Assembly: GCA_014058105.1 (NCBI GenBank)
Contig: JACGCM010001245.1
Coordinates: forward strand, 248,001 to 312,000
DNA length: 64,000 bases
Direction: 5' to 3'
DNA from: Kingdonia uniflora
Lineage: Eukaryota > Streptophyta > Magnoliopsida > Ranunculales > Circaeasteraceae
Both the position numbers and the translations under genes were made by a program. Positions 44,090 through 54,417 of this stretch are shown piece after piece; the stretch's first letter is position 1, and each line of letters begins with the position of its first letter. The notes under the pieces were generated by a model. It saw only the letters and a list, made by a program, of their open reading frames with translations, made no database searches and was not told where the DNA came from.

Positions 44090-45291
44090 TATTACCCTAA
44101 AAATTGGTGATCTTAACTTTAAAGTGTGTTTTAATAGAGTTTTAGCCAAGACAGTTATTCAAAACTACTAGATATTGTGTTTCTTATTCTGAAAACTAAG
44201 GTGTTCTAAGCCCCCTAGTTTTATAAAAGTAGGTATATTCTAGCCAAATGACCCTATTTGCTATGAATATGAGGGGTATTAAATATTTAGCTAGCAAGTG
44301 GTCCTACCCCAAAGTCTATTTGGTTCACAAGATAGGTTGATTATGCCTGTCTTTGAACTAACATTTTAGGGTACTATAGGTTGCTATTAAGGTCTATATA
44401 CCTCTAAATATTATCTTGTAACATCTAATTGTACCTAGATATAAAAAATTGGTTCCTCAGACACAAAGTTCTTATAAATAAGACAAAGTCAATTCCTAAT
44501 TAAGCTCTAGTTATTTGTCATTGATAATTAACTGTGATTTAGATATGACTCACAGTCGCATGCTAAATTAATCTTGGTTTCGTATTATTTGTGATCCATG
44601 ATCATAATAATTAGTATCTTAAGGGCATACCAATAATATCCTATTGGCCATCGTAAGATACGTAAATAGGTATTACACCATTTACTTATATCGAATATAA
44701 GTGAGCCAATATTCCTATACGAGGCATCTATTCCCAAAAAAAATTAAAAATATTTTTCATAAAAAAAATCATAATGGGTCTCCCACAGGGTAGGTCCAAT
44801 CAATATATATTTTCCAAAAAAAAATTGGGCTCAATTTGGCCAAAAATTGGGCTATTTATAGCCGTTTTAATGTCTGGACCGGTTTGCCACGTGCCACGCA
44901 CGCACAAGTCGCACGTGCCACACACATGGGTTACATACATGCCTCGCACACATGTCACGCACATGTCTGCCATGTCACTACTCCGATGACCGTTCTGATT
45001 ACCGTCCGATGAATATTCCGGTGATCGTCCGACCATTATTCGGGCAAACTTCTAGCGGCCGGTCTCCGGTGACTGCCACGCCAGCATGCCACGTGTCATC
45101 GACACGTGTCACTGCTGATGTCACATTGGATAATGATGATGTCATATTATATAATTTTCAAAAATAAAACAAATAAAATTTTATTATCTTGCTGACATCA
45201 TCGACCAAAAAAACATTGTTTTTAACCGTGAAATTGTCTAATTTTAACGTATTATTCCTGGCGATTGGCACATCTCCCATAGACGTACCAT
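44090..45291. other. Unassigned sequence
   Basis: No gene is visible. 44880-45130 is rich in CACGTG/CACACGT-type words (for example GCCACGTGCCACGCACGC) and recurring GATGACCG phrases. Frames here are compositional. It could be the decayed 5' end of Copia-E. Confidence 0.35.
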
Positions 45292-45479
45292 TAGAGCTGG
45301 AAAAGTGACCCACGACCCACCAACCCGACCCGACCTAACCCTATTTTTGGTAGGTTAGGGTTTGGCTTTAATAGGTCATGGGTCATTTGACCCGAACCCA
45401 TTTAATAAATGGGTCGGGTTAGGGTTTAGCCTACGTGGTTCGGGTCGACCCGTGACCTGTTTAAGACCTTAGGTTTAAT
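45292..45479 (+). repeat. hAT-like element terminus, truncated
   Basis: TAGAGCTGGAAAAGTGACCC resembles the TAGRGNTGGCAAA terminal repeats of plant hAT elements. GGGTCGGGT/ACCCGACCC-rich sequence follows, as in many of their non-autonomous forms. A hairpin (ACCCGAACCCATTTA / TAAATGGGTCGGGT) lies at about 45394-45423. Tat-F begins at 45480 and the other end was not found. Confidence 0.4.
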
Positions 45480-46176
45480 TGTAATAAGCTTTTTGGTTGA
45501 GAGTCGTCTTGTAAATGATCATCAAGACAACAACATAAGGAATAGCACAAGTTTCTCAACCAACACCACTCGCTCATGATACTGTTCGCGCTCTTGGTTG
45601 AGAGCCGTCTTGTAATAAGCTTATCTTGCATCTCGGACTTATACTTCATCCTCGAACTCATCAACATACATGAAGTACTACTTAAGACATTTTTAGTATC
45701 CCTAAGTTCAAGTCATCACTATTCGACATCTGCATCAACAATTCGAGTCAACAGACACAGCACCATCAATAAAGTCGTTACGAGACAAGCAGAATCAGCC
45801 CATTATAGAATCTGATTAAATAATATCACGCATGTATTTTGAAGTCCCCATCATTAAGAATCTTAATGGTCATCAAACGGTCATATTATAAGACCTATAA
45901 ATAGGACCAGAGAATTCGAGATGAAGGACGAAGGAATTCTCTCTCTAAAACTCCATATTCAAATACTAGGAACACTAATTATAATAAGATAGCACTCTCA
46001 ATAAAAACTTTCTCTCTCTCTCTCTTTCTAAAATTCGTAAGAGAGGCTGTGGTTTTTAACTTATTTAAAGATTTTCCACGCTAAATCATCGTGTTATCTA
46101 TTACTTACCGTTTGTGAGCATTCTAAACACATTTGTTGTAAAGGCTAAGTCTGATTCCCAAAATTAGGCTATTACA
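45480..46176 (+). repeat. Tat-F 5' LTR (start rearranged)
   Basis: From TGATCATCAAGACAACAAC (45516) to GGCTATTACA (46176) it matches the 3' LTR well. The first 36 bases (TGTAATAAGC...GTCGTCTTGTAA) are a scrambled short version of the 3' LTR start. The TATA box TATAAATA is at 45896-45903. Confidence 0.75.
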
Positions 46177-46197
46177 TTTGGCACCATCAGTGGGAAT
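46177..46197 (+). promoter_or_regulatory. Tat-F primer binding site
   Basis: TTTGGCACCATCAGTGGGAAT lies directly after the 5' LTR. The register TGGyrCC...GTGGGAA is shared with Tat-A. The tRNA was not assigned. Confidence 0.65.
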
Positions 46198-46248
46198 CGA
46201 AGTTCTCAAACTCATTATCTCAGAAACCACTGATTATCATTTCTCATT

Positions 46249-47893
46249 ATGGCACTACCAGATCAAATCATGTCAATTACCCCAGTAGCAGAAAATACCG
46301 CTCTAGCAGAGCTTACGACTAATATGAACTCCAAGACAGAAAGGTGAGCCGCTCTGGAGCAATAGCTAGCGAGTGTACAAGATGCGTTGAAAGTTCTACA
46401 GGGTCAGCAGATCGCCGCCCATAGGAATAAAGGCGTACAATTAGAAGGCTCGCAAATTTCCGTCCATAACAGAATTGGCCCTCCACCAAAAAGTAATAGC
46501 TTAGGAGGCGCACTTCGATCCAACCATCATCAGCGAGAAATGGAACCTATTCCAATCCAGGAGGTCCACCAAGAAGTAGATGGCGGCCTTGCAGGAGTCT
46601 GATAAATTGAGAATCCACTTTAAAGAGTTTGAGTTCCAGCAAAAAATCGCCTAAGTGAAGAGAGTGGCAACTGCAATCTTAGAAAAGGACGCGTCACACG
46701 CCTAGCCATAACAACTCGACAATATGTGACTCAAGAACATGTTGAAAAACAAATCAAAGAACTACTTAAAGCTCAGACTCATACCACCAAAGGAATCCAC
46801 AGTATATTACAAAAGATCCCGATCGTACAGGAGCTACTGGATGGCGAGGTCCCAACCAGGTTCCATACTCCAAAGATTTGAAAATATAAAGGGACTGATC
46901 TAGTGGAGCATGTTCAAGAGTTCCAGGACGCTTTAGGCTTACATTCAACATCTAATTATATTTTATGCTGGCTCTTTCCCAATAGTTTATCAGGCAAACC
47001 CCTGCGATGGTTCCACACACTACCTGAAGAGTCCATTACAACTTTCGAGCAATTGCGCGAGCTCTTCGTCAAAAATTACTCGCACAACAGAGATAAAGGG
47101 GAGAATCTGTATTCTCTTTTTATCCTTAAGCAAATACCAGGAAAGAAGCTTGAGATGTTCACTAAGAAGTTTCTGGAGTTAGCTCAAAAAGTAAATCGGC
47201 TCGATTAGAAGATTACTATTTTGGCTTTCACCAATGTTTTACTCGTCGATGGAAGGGCGAAGGAATATCTCATCCTAAACAAACCTATAACTTTGAAGGA
47301 CATGATTGAAAAAGTTAATGGTTATATTGATCTCGAATAAATGGTGTCCGACAGACAAAAAAATCAGAAATTAACATTGACATCCATAAATCAATCTGCA
47401 GGCCCAGATTTTAACCGTGCTACTGATCAGGGAGGAGACAGGAAGTGAAGAAAATCTAATGATGAACGACCTCAGAAGGGTAGTTACTTGTCAAAACCCT
47501 ATTTTCCCAAGATAAATGTAACCATAGCCAACATTTATCCTATACTTTAGAAGGACAAGTTTTTTCGCAATGTACAGTATCTCCAGCCCATTGAGAAAAA
47601 ACCCTATTGCATTCACCAATAAGTCCGACATCATGAGACAAAACACTGCTTTGCCTTACAATAATTATTGGAATACATTTTTGCGGATGGACGAATGCAT
47701 GAATGCATCGTGCACGTGGAGAATTACAAGAATGGGAGTTACAGACTTCCTGCAAAAGTTGTGCGGGTCGAAGAACCAGAAGGGGAGAAGCATTTGTACC
47801 ATATCCAACTCAGTCACTTTATTGAGACTAAACTATCAACCAATCAAACAGAAGCAAAAGACGTCATGTCGGCCAATGTCATGACCTATCCAT
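46249..47893 (+). pseudogene. Tat-F gag
   Basis: The ATG at 46249 (MALPDQIMSITPVAENTALAEL) is 52 bases after the primer site. A stop follows after 32 codons, and a further frame (46387-46602) continues with a heptad-like N-terminal segment. The core runs at 46903-47208: EHVQEFQDALGLHSTSNY, LRWFHTLPEESITTFEQL, FVKNYSHNRDKGENLYSL and KFLELAQKVNRLD. A C-terminal piece has KPITLKDMIEKVNGYIDLE. Linker sequence (47668-47893) with EYIFADGRMHECIVHVENYK and LPAKVVRVEEPEGEKHLYHIQ leads to protease. About six stops or frameshifts break it. Confidence 0.8.
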
Positions 47894-48300
47894 GAAGATA
47901 AAGAAGTTTGCTTACTTCCCGTACGTATCCAGTTTCCAACGCACAGGGGTTTCTTTCGATGATTGTGATGTTCGTCATGTCAACTTTCCTCACTATGATG
48001 CTTTGGTAATCATGTTAAAAATGAGAAATGTTGTACTACACACAATGATGATAGAAATTGGTAGCAGTATTAAACTACAGTTTTAAAGCACGAATGATCA
48101 GAAGGGACTGGCCGATAAGGTGCAGCCCAGTGACATTGACATATATGGGTTCAATGGTTCTAGAGAAGAACGTGTGGGAAAGATTATACTTCTTATTACG
48201 GCAGGACCAGTAACAGTTGACGCCGTATTTTATGTTATCAATGCAAAATCCCGTTATTTAAGTATAATGGGACGTTGCTGGTTACACAATATGTGAGTTA
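47894..48300 (+). pseudogene. Tat-F aspartic protease with lost active site
   Basis: VSFDDCDVRHVNFPHYDALVI matches the phrase before the active site in Tat-A. The active site reads MMIEIGSSIKLQF where Tat-A has MMIDTGSGIEILF, so catalytic Asp-Thr is replaced by Glu-Ile. A flap-like DIYGFNGSREE and a second-signature-like phrase follow in other frames. Confidence 0.75.
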
Positions 48301-48599
48301 TCCCATCGACCTATCATTTGGTGCTGTAATTTAAATTGAATGGTGGCATTTACGAAATCAAAGGAAGCCAGAAGCTAGCTCGAGCATGTGAAAACTCTAT
48401 TGTCATCGAACCAGATCCCTCAAAGCTACAGCTCGCATAGCAATTAAAAAAAATAAAGAACGTTACAAAAAGCTTTACAGTAAACTCTACAGAAAGCCAA
48501 CTGCCAAGTACAGAAATCACATAATACGCCAAAATCAGTGGGGATAAGTGAGGAATATATATTGGCACTCCTCTGCCCAGAGCACAACGATATGCTCTT

Positions 48600-49440
48600 A
48601 TCCACGAAATGCCAGGCATTGATCCTAATTTGGTCTACCATAAGCTGAATTTAAAAGAAAAAGCTGAAGCCGTCAAACAAAAGCAGAGAACCTTAACACC
48701 AAGACTCAAGGAAGAAGTTAACAAAGAGATCGATAAACTCATTCAAGTGGGTTTTATCTGAAAAGCCAATTATCTAGAATGGATTTTAAACATTGTAGCA
48801 GAACCAAAGAAGAACGACAAGATAGAGTATGCGTGGATTTCACGGACCTCAGCAAGCATACTCCAAAGGGTACAATCAGATACCTCTACTACTCGGCGAT
48901 CAAGAGAAAGCAGCTTTCATTACAAAGCATGGCTTGTACTGCTATAAGGCTATGCCTTTCGGTCTCAAGAATATTGGAGCTACTTAACAAAGATTGATGA
49001 CACAGATGTTCAAAGATCACCTCAGAAAAATGATGGAAGTCTACATTGATGATATGTTGTATAAAATTCTTAAAAAGAAGAGTCATATTGCATATTTACA
49101 CACAACTTTTAAAATTCTCCGTTTCCACAAGATGCGACTCAATCCTAACAAGTGTCAGTTCGGGGTTCAGTCAGGCAAATTCTTGGGACATTTGATAAGA
49201 AAGTGAGGTATAGAAGCTGATCCAGATCGTATTCGCACACTGATATCTATGGCTTCTCTAAAAACAAAGAAAGACGTACAGAAGTTAGCAGGCAAGATTG
49301 CTGTAATAAATCATTTTGTCACGAAGTCTTCAGATCGATGTCGATGGTTATTCAACCTATTGCGTAAAGGAACGAGGAAAAGGAAATCTAAGAAGGATCT
49401 TGAGATCAAGTGGACAACAGAATATGAAGCAGTATTTTAA
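48600..49440 (+). pseudogene. Tat-F reverse transcriptase, internally deleted
   Basis: VNKEIDKLIQVGFI and CVDFTDLSKHTPKG are followed directly (near 48870) by the equivalent of YNQIPL...DQEKAAFITKHGLYCYKAMPFGL. The stretch with the first catalytic Asp (MDAASGY in relatives) is absent. The second motif is intact: MMEVYIDDMLYKI near 49030. The thumb has NPNKCQFGVQSGKFLGHL, then a stop. The connection has SSDRCRWLFNLLRKG. Frame changes occur near 48890 and 48960. Confidence 0.8.
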
Positions 49441-50371
49441 GAATTCAAACGTTATTTGGGTAAACCACCAGTTATGAGTACACCTTCTGAAGGAGAAGAA
49501 CTCACCATCTATCTGGCAGTTATCGACGAATCATTAAGTTTTACTCTAATTTGACTTGATAAAAAGACGAATAAACCTGTCTACTTTATCAGTAAAACTC
49601 TCACTCCAGCAGAATCCTGGTATACCAAGATCGAGAAACTGTTCTTAGCTCTTGTATACACATCGTAGAAATTAAAACAATATTTTAAAGCCCACAGTTT
49701 GGGTAATGACAAATTATCTTTTGCGAAAAATCTTATCCAAACGAGAGAAATTCAGACAAGTATAACAATGGTCGGTGGTGAACATGACATCCGTTTCGAA
49801 CCACGTCATTCCGAAAAGGGTCAAGCAGTAACAGATTTTCTCACAAACTTCCCAGTAGAAGATCCTGACTGGGAAGAAGACAGTACGGATATTAATGAAG
49901 AAAAGTTTGGAGAAAAATTAGACTGGGTAACTTAAAAAGGTTGGCATCTTTTAACTGATGGGTCTGCCAGACCTGTGGAATCAGACATCGGAATCATACT
50001 TCATACATTTTGATGACAGGATTGAGAAAGTAATTCGACTCAACTTTGGCGCTACCAACAATGAGGCTGAATACGAGGCATTAATCCACAGACTAGGCAT
50101 GGCTCTCAAGATTAGAGTTTCTGAACTATCAGTGTATATGGACTCTTTACTCATTATGAACCATTATACAGAGAAGTTTCAGAAGAACGGAAAAATGATT
50201 GATTACGCCGCAGTAGTAGCTGACAGAATGCACAGATTCAAGAGGATTACCATTGAACATTTACCGCGTGGAGAAAATAGGCATGTTGATTCCCTTGCCT
50301 ATCTGGCAGGAGTCCTCAGTACAGCAGCTAGATATCTCAAGATCAAAAATACTATTCACCCCCAGCATTAA
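49441..50371 (+). pseudogene. Tat-F RNase H
   Basis: GEELTIYLAVIDESLSFTLI and KTNKPVYFISKTLTPAESWYTKIEKL give the connection and first part. After breaks near 49680 the RNase H fold shows LLTDGSARPVES (Asp), TNNEAEYEALIHRLGMAL (Glu) and LSVYMDSLLIMNHY (Asp). The end phrase is EHLPRGENRHVDSLAYLAG. The catalytic acids are present. Stops at 49438, 49552 and 49933 break it. Confidence 0.75.
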
Positions 50372-50589
50372 CATCATAAGCTCAAATTATGTTAATACTG
50401 GGGGCGTTGAAAAGGACGAAGACAATTTGCGACGACCTTTTCTCATATATATCGGACCTCATAACAAATTTGACGACGAACTCCCTAAAGATCCTACTGA
50501 AAGACGCCGCTTACTTGATAATGCTAAGCGATACGTTGTGGACAATAATCTCATTTACAAGATTTCGGTCACAGGACCGTATCTCGAGT

Positions 50590-51674
50590 GCTTACCAAAC
50601 AAAGAAGCTCAAAACTTCCTACACAAACTCCACGAAGGTACTTGTGGTTCCCATGCCGCAGGACGATGTCTAGTCAATCGTGTTCTTACCTAAGGAATAT
50701 TTTGGCCTAAAAGGAAAGCACAAGCCATTAAACTTGCAAGCAAGTACGATGCTTGCCAACGACATGGCCCCCAAATTCGAGCTCCAGCCTTAGAACTCTA
50801 TTCCAGCAACGTGGTTTGGCCATTCAGAAGATGGGCCCTCGACCTTGTAGGAAAATTCCCCACTGCACCGGGCAAAAGGAAGCATATCCTAGTATCAACA
50901 TATTACTTCACTAAATGGGTGGAAGCAGTCCTTCTATGCCGCACACGAGAAGACAAAGTCATCAAATTTATATGGGAAACCATCATTATTCGGTTTGGCT
51001 GCCCCCATCTAATCAGAATCGGCAATGGGTCTCAATTTGTTGGCTCCAGAGTCGTTGAATTCCTCAACCAGCAATACATCATCCAGTCTCCTTCCAATCC
51101 ATATTACTCCCAAGGAAATGGTCAGGCAGAAATCACTAATCATACTATTGTGGATGGAATCAAAAAGTGCTTGACAGAGAAAAAGGGAAATTGGGTCCAA
51201 GAACTACCATATGTTGTATGGGCGTATCGCACAACTCCTAGAGTATCAACTGGATGCACACCGTTCCACCTGGCATATGGTACCGAAGCAATCATCCTCA
51301 CTCAATATCATCACCTGTTGCGCAACCATACCATGACTGATGAAGAAAGCGAATTCCAGTTGGTATGTAACATAAACTAGATCGAGGAGACCAGAGGTAG
51401 AGCAATCATGAATTTGGGAAGATACCACCAAGCTTTAGCCCGATCTTACAACAAACGAGTTCGTAATAGAGAGTTTGAAATCAAAGATCTCGTCCTTCGA
51501 GAAGTTCCCAAACACAAAAAAGAAGTCAATGCTAGAAAATTGACCAAAAATTGGGAAGGACATTTTTTACTTGTTAGAAAAAGTGGCATTGGTTCTTACG
51601 ATCTCACCACAGAAAATGAGGAACGAGTACCTAATCCTTGGAACACGAGGATATTAAAGCTATATCGACGATGA
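50590..51674 (+). pseudogene. Tat-F integrase, second catalytic Asp lost
   Basis: LHEGTCGSHAAGRCLVNRVLT and a degraded CxxC pair lead to a long open core frame (50811-51380): RRWALDLVGKF (Asp 1), YFTKWVEAVLLCRT, LIRIGNGSQFVG (SDNG in relatives, so Asp 2 is Gly) and NGQAEITNHTI (Glu). The C-terminal piece (51408-51674) has LGRYHQALARSYNKRV, REVPKHKKEVNARKL and NWEGHFLLVRKSG. A stop at 51378 and one at 50691 also interrupt it. Confidence 0.85.
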
Positions 51675-51699
51675 TTATCCATCACAGTGTACTTTTCTA

Positions 51700-52220
51700 A
51701 ATAAATCTATCATCTTGTGTACCGATCTTACATCAAAGAAATACTTATGTTCGATCACCATACATCTGAATACTTTTTACTATTTCATTCAATACTCTAT
51801 CTAACATTCTTTATTCGTCAATCTTATACCAATGAAATACTTGTGTTTGATTGCCATACATCATAGTACTTTTTAAATATATCAAACAAGTAACTCTATA
51901 TACACATTACCGATCGTTTGTTGTTTAAGGCAAACTGATCCTCTAATACATTACAGGTTGTTTATTAGTTTACCCAATTCGACCAGCCCATCTAATACAT
52001 TCTAGATCGATTATTGGTTCGTCCAATTCGAGCACACAGATCACACATTACAGATCGCTTGTTGCTTTAGCCAAACTGATCTTCTATACATTACAGATAG
52101 TTTTTTGCTTCATCCGAACTGATCCTCTATATATTATAGATAGTTTGTTGCTTCCGCCAAACTGATCCTCTATACATTTCAGATTATTTGTTACATCGGC
52201 CAAGCCACCCTCTTAGCAAA
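51700..52220. repeat. Degenerate tandem repeats downstream of Tat-F pol
   Basis: 51725-51880 has two copies, about 115 bases apart, of GAAATACTTrTGTTyGATyrCCATACATC. 51904-52220 has about seven units of 43-48 bp with ACATTACAGATCGyTTGTTGCTT and CCAAACTGATCCTCTAT. They occupy the same slot as the arrays in Tat-A and Tat-D but share no sequence with them. Confidence 0.7.
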
Positions 52221-52893
52221 TAACTAAACGCCAAGCAAGAAGTAATATAATTGGTTCATACAAAGGTAAAAACTGGCACAACCTATTTCCACTTCTTCGA
52301 GATACGCGAGAACTGTCATTTATCTCTCGGACTCTTTCTATTCGTTACTTGAACATCTGTAGAAGATACAAAATTAAAGCAACTTTAAACTTTGATCCCA
52401 CGCTGCAAGGACCAGGAAATCATATAATTGGAAATCACAGATGAAAGATCTTCTTCAGATCTAATATCTATGGTCCCTGGACGAAAACCTCCAATATTAC
52501 AACCTCTTCCACCATAACCCTTACCTCCCCAAATGTTAGAGAAAACTGGAAGGTCTTATTTCTTCATCAAGACCCACTCATTAGCAGGGTACCAACGAGA
52601 CTCCCTCGAACGAACGCCTGCCGCTTCATCTTTAGTTGTCACAGCCTCCTCCACAAGCAGCTGAATCCCATTTCGGTGCTCCGCTTCAGATGTTAATAGA
52701 TAGTGGAAATGTACCATCTAATAATAGTCATCCCCCGCCTCCATCACTTCTTCATATGACATATGATAATAGGTGGGAGACACAGGAATTGGCATTGGCA
52801 GATGTAAAGATTGTATCCAAAATACCTTATGCACAGTTCTTCCATCTTCCTACGGATCCTAGACTCTCGAGCCTGATTCCTTGTAGTCACCAT
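52221..52893 (-). pseudogene. Tat-F antisense gene: MVTTR N-terminus and decayed continuation
   Basis: On the minus strand the ATG at 52893 opens MVTTRNQARESRIRRKMEEL and CIRYFGYNL. Frame breaks follow, but similarity to the Tat-B gene at 8940 continues through the LPMPI..P.Y, HFHYLL.., EEA and MKRQAFV...GTLLMSG phrases, down to about 52560. Beyond that no frame is visible and the long coiled-coil part is absent. It is antisense to pol and starts about 340 bases inside the 3' LTR, with its own promoter-like region upstream. Confidence 0.6.
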
Positions 52894-53165
52894 CTTCTTA
52901 GCAATAGAAGATTCCAAGTATATAAACAAACACAGAGAAGAAAATAGTTCAGAGACGAAGACTTGGTTCATCGCACTCACCTCAGAATGCCTTTTATATT
53001 GTGGTCAGCATTTAAACCGACTCTTCAAATTCCCAACGTCAGAAGAATTTTCCATGCAAACAACATTGACTAGAACCATTGGTTCTAGGTAACCCAAAAG
53101 ACACCAACAGATATTCATAAATTTATGTTAGAAATGATTCCCAGATATTAACTACAGCATTAATG
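52894..53165 (-). promoter_or_regulatory. Promoter-like region of the Tat-F antisense gene
   Basis: On the minus strand it has GGGAATCATTTCTAAC, ATGAATATCTGTTG, the palindrome (53070-53088), TATAAAAG (52991-52999) and the ATG at 52893. Each has a counterpart in order and near-equal spacing at 8660-8940 in Tat-B. Confidence 0.6.
53070..53088. promoter_or_regulatory. CCAAT-containing palindrome
   Basis: CTAGAACCATTGGTTCTAG has arms CTAGAACC and GGTTCTAG around a 3-base centre. Read on the minus strand it presents CCAAT. It lies 71 bases before the antisense TATA box. Confidence 0.55.
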
Positions 53166-53212
53166 ACACTTCTTAACCAACACCACTCGCCCACAAGGTT
53201 TCTCGTATTGTT

Positions 53213-53229
53213 GGCTGAGAGGGGACGGT
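53213..53229 (+). promoter_or_regulatory. Tat-F polypurine tract
   Basis: GGCTGAGAGGGGACGGT stands directly before the LTR TG. Its Tat-B counterpart is GCTGAG followed by 14 Gs. Confidence 0.65.
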
Positions 53230-53814
53230 TGTAGTAGCTTATTCCACATCTCGGACTCATGCTTCATCTTCGAACTACATACAAACTTTCAACCTCATCA
53301 ACAGAGCACGTGGTAAATTTGCAGCATGATCATCAAGACAACAACATAAGGAATAGCACAAATTTCTCAACCAACACCACTCGCTCAAGATACTGTTCGC
53401 GCTCTTGGTTGAGAGCCGTCTTGTAATAAGCTTATCTTGCATCTCGGACTCATACTTCATACTTGAACTTATCAACATACATGAGGCACTACTTAAGACA
53501 TATTCTGTATCCCTAAGTTTGAGCCATCACTATTCGATCTTTACATCAACAGTTCGAGTCAATAGATACAGTATCATCAATAAAGCCGTTATATGACAAC
53601 CAAAATCAGCCAGTTATACAATCTGGTCAAAGAATATCAAGCATGCATTTTGTAATGTCCATCATTAAGTATCTTAATGATCCTCAAACGGTCATATTAT
53701 AAGACCTATAAATAGGACCAGAGAATTCGGGATGAAGGACAGAGGAATTCTCACTCTAAAACTCCATACTCAAATACTGGGAACACTCATTGTAATTAGC
53801 TAGCACTTTCAATA

Positions 53815-53874
<60 letters not shown>

Positions 53875-54039
53875 ATCTATCTCTCTTTTTCTGATATCCT
53901 CAAGAAAGGTCATGGTTTTTAACCTATTCAAAGGTTTTCCACTCTAAATCATCGTGTTATCTATTACTTACCGTTTGTGAACGTTCTAAACACATCTGGT
54001 GTAAAGGCTAAGTCTGATTCCTGGAATTAGGCTATTACA
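53230..54039 (+). repeat. Tat-F 3' LTR with internal duplication
   Basis: This 810-bp LTR runs from TGTAGTAGCTTATTCC to GGCTATTACA. U3 carries a second copy of the element's own 3' internal end, polypurine tract and LTR start (53366-53470 resembles 53174-53300). A CT microsatellite at 53819-53866 makes it longer than the 5' LTR. TATAAATA is at 53707-53714. Confidence 0.8.
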
Positions 54040-54161
54040 GTTACCTGGCCTACTCAAACTTTCCCCATAACCTTATCGAGTTTATGGGCTTGTTAGGAGT
54101 CCTAATAGGACACCCCAACCCTGTTAGGTTCCTAGCTTGGGCTTGGACCCAACTCGTAACA
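54040..54161 (-). repeat. Copia-E-type LTR fragment
   Basis: It matches 38985-39107 closely (TCCCCATAACC, TATGGGCTTGTTA, AATAGGACACCCCAACCCTGTTrGGTTCCTAGCTTGG) and ends CTCGTAACA. It abuts the Tat-F 3' LTR, so Tat-F, or its right half, inserted into a copia LTR. Confidence 0.75.
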
Positions 54162-54417
54162 TATTTAACTTTAAAGAAGAAGGGCATTTGGGGCAATTCA
54201 AAAATTAGACAGACGTAGCTGACGTCACCAACTCCTTTCGCCTCCAATATCTCAAGCAAACACATGAGGCTGATAAACAAAGTTTGAAGACTAGTGTACC
54301 TTGTGCCTTGTGCCTTGTGCGGTGATTTTAACGAGACACGCACAAGTGGTACAACAGTAATTAGGGATAGAGAGAAATGGGAAGAGATTCCAAGGGAAAG
54401 GGAAAGGGAGTATAAAG
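54162..54417. other. Unassigned flank left of Copia-G
   Basis: No gene is visible. It contains CCTTGTGCCTTGTGCCTTGTGC (three 7-base steps) near 54300 and ends in TAAAG, the left target duplication of Copia-G (54413-54417). Confidence 0.45.

Larger units (their letters stand above)
45480..54039 (+). mobile_element. Tat-F: Tat-like Ty3/gypsy element with two LTRs
   Basis: LTRs (45480-46176 and 53230-54039) enclose primer site, gag, protease, RT, RNase H and integrase on the plus strand, short tandem repeats, an antisense gene relic on the minus strand and a polypurine tract. Gag and pol match Tat-A most closely. RT lacks the first catalytic Asp region, protease has lost its active Asp and integrase its second Asp. 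The five bases after the 3' LTR (GTTAC) do not match those before the 5' LTR (TTAAT). The LTRs also differ at their starts, so the element may be a recombinant. Confidence 0.85.

Noticed and set aside
44774..45167. Overlapping frames on both strands with many Cys, Val and His
   Set aside because: They come from CACGTG/CACACGT word repeats. Both strands are open because of composition.
45350..45430. TTAGGGTTT-like words suggesting interstitial telomere sequence
   Set aside because: There are only two isolated words inside a GGGTCGGGT-rich hairpin, with no tandem array.
52636..52947. 103-codon plus-strand frame in Tat-F
   Set aside because: It is the complement of the MVTTR antisense gene, whose frame has a homologue in Tat-B. 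The plus-strand peptide has none.
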